Below, one piece after another: positions 6,629-7,440 of a stretch of 7,440 nucleotides of DNA. The notes below the pieces were generated by a model, which had not been told where the DNA came from, searched no databases, and saw only the letters and a list, made by a program, of their open reading frames with translations. The stretch spans positions 1-7,440 of the forward strand of contig QMME01000192.1 of assembly GCA_003647095.1 (NCBI GenBank), given 5' to 3'. Within the stretch, counting starts at the first letter, position 1. Each line of letters begins with the position of its first letter. The DNA comes from Deltaproteobacteria bacterium. Lineage in GTDB: Bacteria; Myxococcota; B64-G9. The translations under genes and the position numbers were made by a program.

Positions 6629-7440
6629 TGCTCGTCTCCCTTCGTGGGGGGCCGGACCCTTTGCCGATGGGCCCGGGGATGGGCCCGGTCGTAGACCTCG
6701 AGCAGCTTGCTGGTCTCGACGTGGGTATAGATCTGCGTGGTCGACAGGCTGGCATGACCCAGCAGCTCCTGGATGGAGCGAAGATCGGCGCCGGCCTGCA
6801 GCAGGTGAGTGGCGAAGGTGTGACGCAGGGTATGCGGGCTGACATGGTGCAGCAGGCCGGCCTTGATGATGGCCCGGTCCAGGCGCCGGCGTACCGAGCG
6901 AGCACTGAGCCGGCCGCCCCGGTAGTTGAGAAACAACGCCTGCTCGTCTGCCCGGGCCGCCCGTTGCAGCAATTGCTGGCGTCGCGGCAGCCACTGGCGC
7001 AGGGCCGCCAGGGCCTTGCCGGTGAGCGGCACCAGGCGTTCCTTTGCTCCCTTGCCCAGAACCCTTACCGTGGCGGCCTCGAGATCCAGCTGCTGGAGAT
7101 CGAGCCCCGTCAGTTCCGATACCCGCAGGCCGGACGAGTAGAGAACCTCCAAGATGGCCCGGTCGCGGACGGCCAGCGCATCGTTGCCGTCGGGCGCTGC
7201 CAGCAGGGCCAGGATCTGATCAGGGTCGAGGTGGCCGGGCAGGCGCCGTTCCAGGCTGGGGCTGCGCAGGCGTTCGGCCGGGTTGTCGGTAATCCAGCCC
7301 CGGCGCCTGCAGAAGCGATAGAATCCCCGCACCGCCGCCAGTTGGCGGCCGGTCGAGCGCGGGCTGGAGTTGCGGTGGCGCTCGGCCAACCAGCCGCGCA
7401 GGTGGGCGGTGGCGGCCTCGAGCAGGTCCACCTGGCGCCC
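6625..7440 (-). CDS. xerC: Tyrosine recombinase XerC (5' end outside window)
   Basis: This site-specific recombinase acts with XerD at dif to resolve chromosome dimers at the FtsK-loaded septum. The frame is open to the window edge. A GTG at 7429-7431 lies inside the SAM-like N-terminal domain and three more codons (Gly-Arg-Gln) precede it, so the true start is upstream. Counting from that GTG, the catalytic set is complete: Arg103 (SGLRVSEL), Lys127 (LGKGAKER), His200 and Arg203 (HTLRHTFATHLL), His226 (LLGHASLSTTQIYTH) and the nucleophile Tyr235. The N-terminal part, STGRQLAAVRGFYRFCRRRGW and NPAERLRSPSLERRLP, fits Xer-type DNA-binding domains. XerC rather than XerD or a phage integrase is favoured by its position directly before hslVU, an arrangement known from several phyla. 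The TGA (6625-6627) overlaps the hslV ATG. Confidence 0.93.
   Translation of the reverse strand, partial: GRQVDLLEAATAHLRGWLAERHRNSSPRSTGRQLAAVRGFYRFCRRRGWITDNPAERLRSPSLERRLPGHLDPDQILALLAAPDGNDALAVRDRAILEVLYSSGLRVSELTGLDLQQLDLEAATVRVLGKGAKERLVPLTGKALAALRQWLPRRQQLLQRAARADEQALFLNYRGGRLSARSVRRRLDRAIIKAGLLHHVSPHTLRHTFATHLLQAGADLRSIQELLGHASLSTTQIYTHVETSKLLEVYDRAHPRAHRQRVRPPTKGDEQ

Noticed and set aside
6625..7440. XerC-type recombinase as the integrase of a mobile element or integron
   Set aside because: It is coupled to hslVU in a known housekeeping arrangement, and no attachment sites, cassette array, tRNA target or phage genes are visible.

Overview
This is a GC-rich, gene-dense bacterial chromosomal segment from a Gram-negative organism. 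Two predicted outer-membrane beta-barrel proteins show the outer membrane. A secreted protein with a Cys-containing, MYXO-CTERM-like C-terminal tail, together with a xerC-hslV-hslU operon, suggests a deltaproteobacterial-type lineage (Myxococcota, Desulfobacterota or relatives). That placement is inference from gene content, not a measurement.

Left part, plus strand. Positions 1-263 hold the C-terminal end of a membrane transporter that looks like the CstA carbon-starvation/peptide transporter family. At 304-1554 is a secreted protein made of about four carboxypeptidase-regulatory-like beta-sandwich repeats, ending in a Cys-Gly-Cys / hydrophobic / Arg-Arg sorting tail. Its stop codon overlaps (ATGA) the start of an inositol monophosphatase family enzyme (1551-2378). 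A structured leader of about 75-180 bases follows, with direct and inverted repeats. It runs into a predicted outer-membrane porin-like barrel ending at 3880, whose start codon is uncertain.

Right part, minus strand. A small outer-membrane barrel protein (4528 to 3890) meets the porin tail to tail, with only 9 bases between the stop codons. It has a perfect AGGAGG ribosome binding site and a plausible sigma-70 type promoter of its own. Further right is a compact operon read from the right edge leftward: xerC (tyrosine recombinase, 5' end outside the window), hslV (threonine peptidase) and hslU (AAA+ unfoldase). Each junction is a 4-base ATGA overlap, so the three are probably translationally coupled. 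HslV and HslU form the two-component HslVU protease; XerC resolves chromosome dimers with a XerD partner and is a frequent neighbour rather than part of the protease.

I found no CRISPR array, tRNA, rRNA, insertion sequence or recognisable defence or biosynthetic system. The least explained parts are the repeat-bearing leader at about 2396-2531 and the coupling of a surface-sorted repeat protein to a cytosolic phosphatase.
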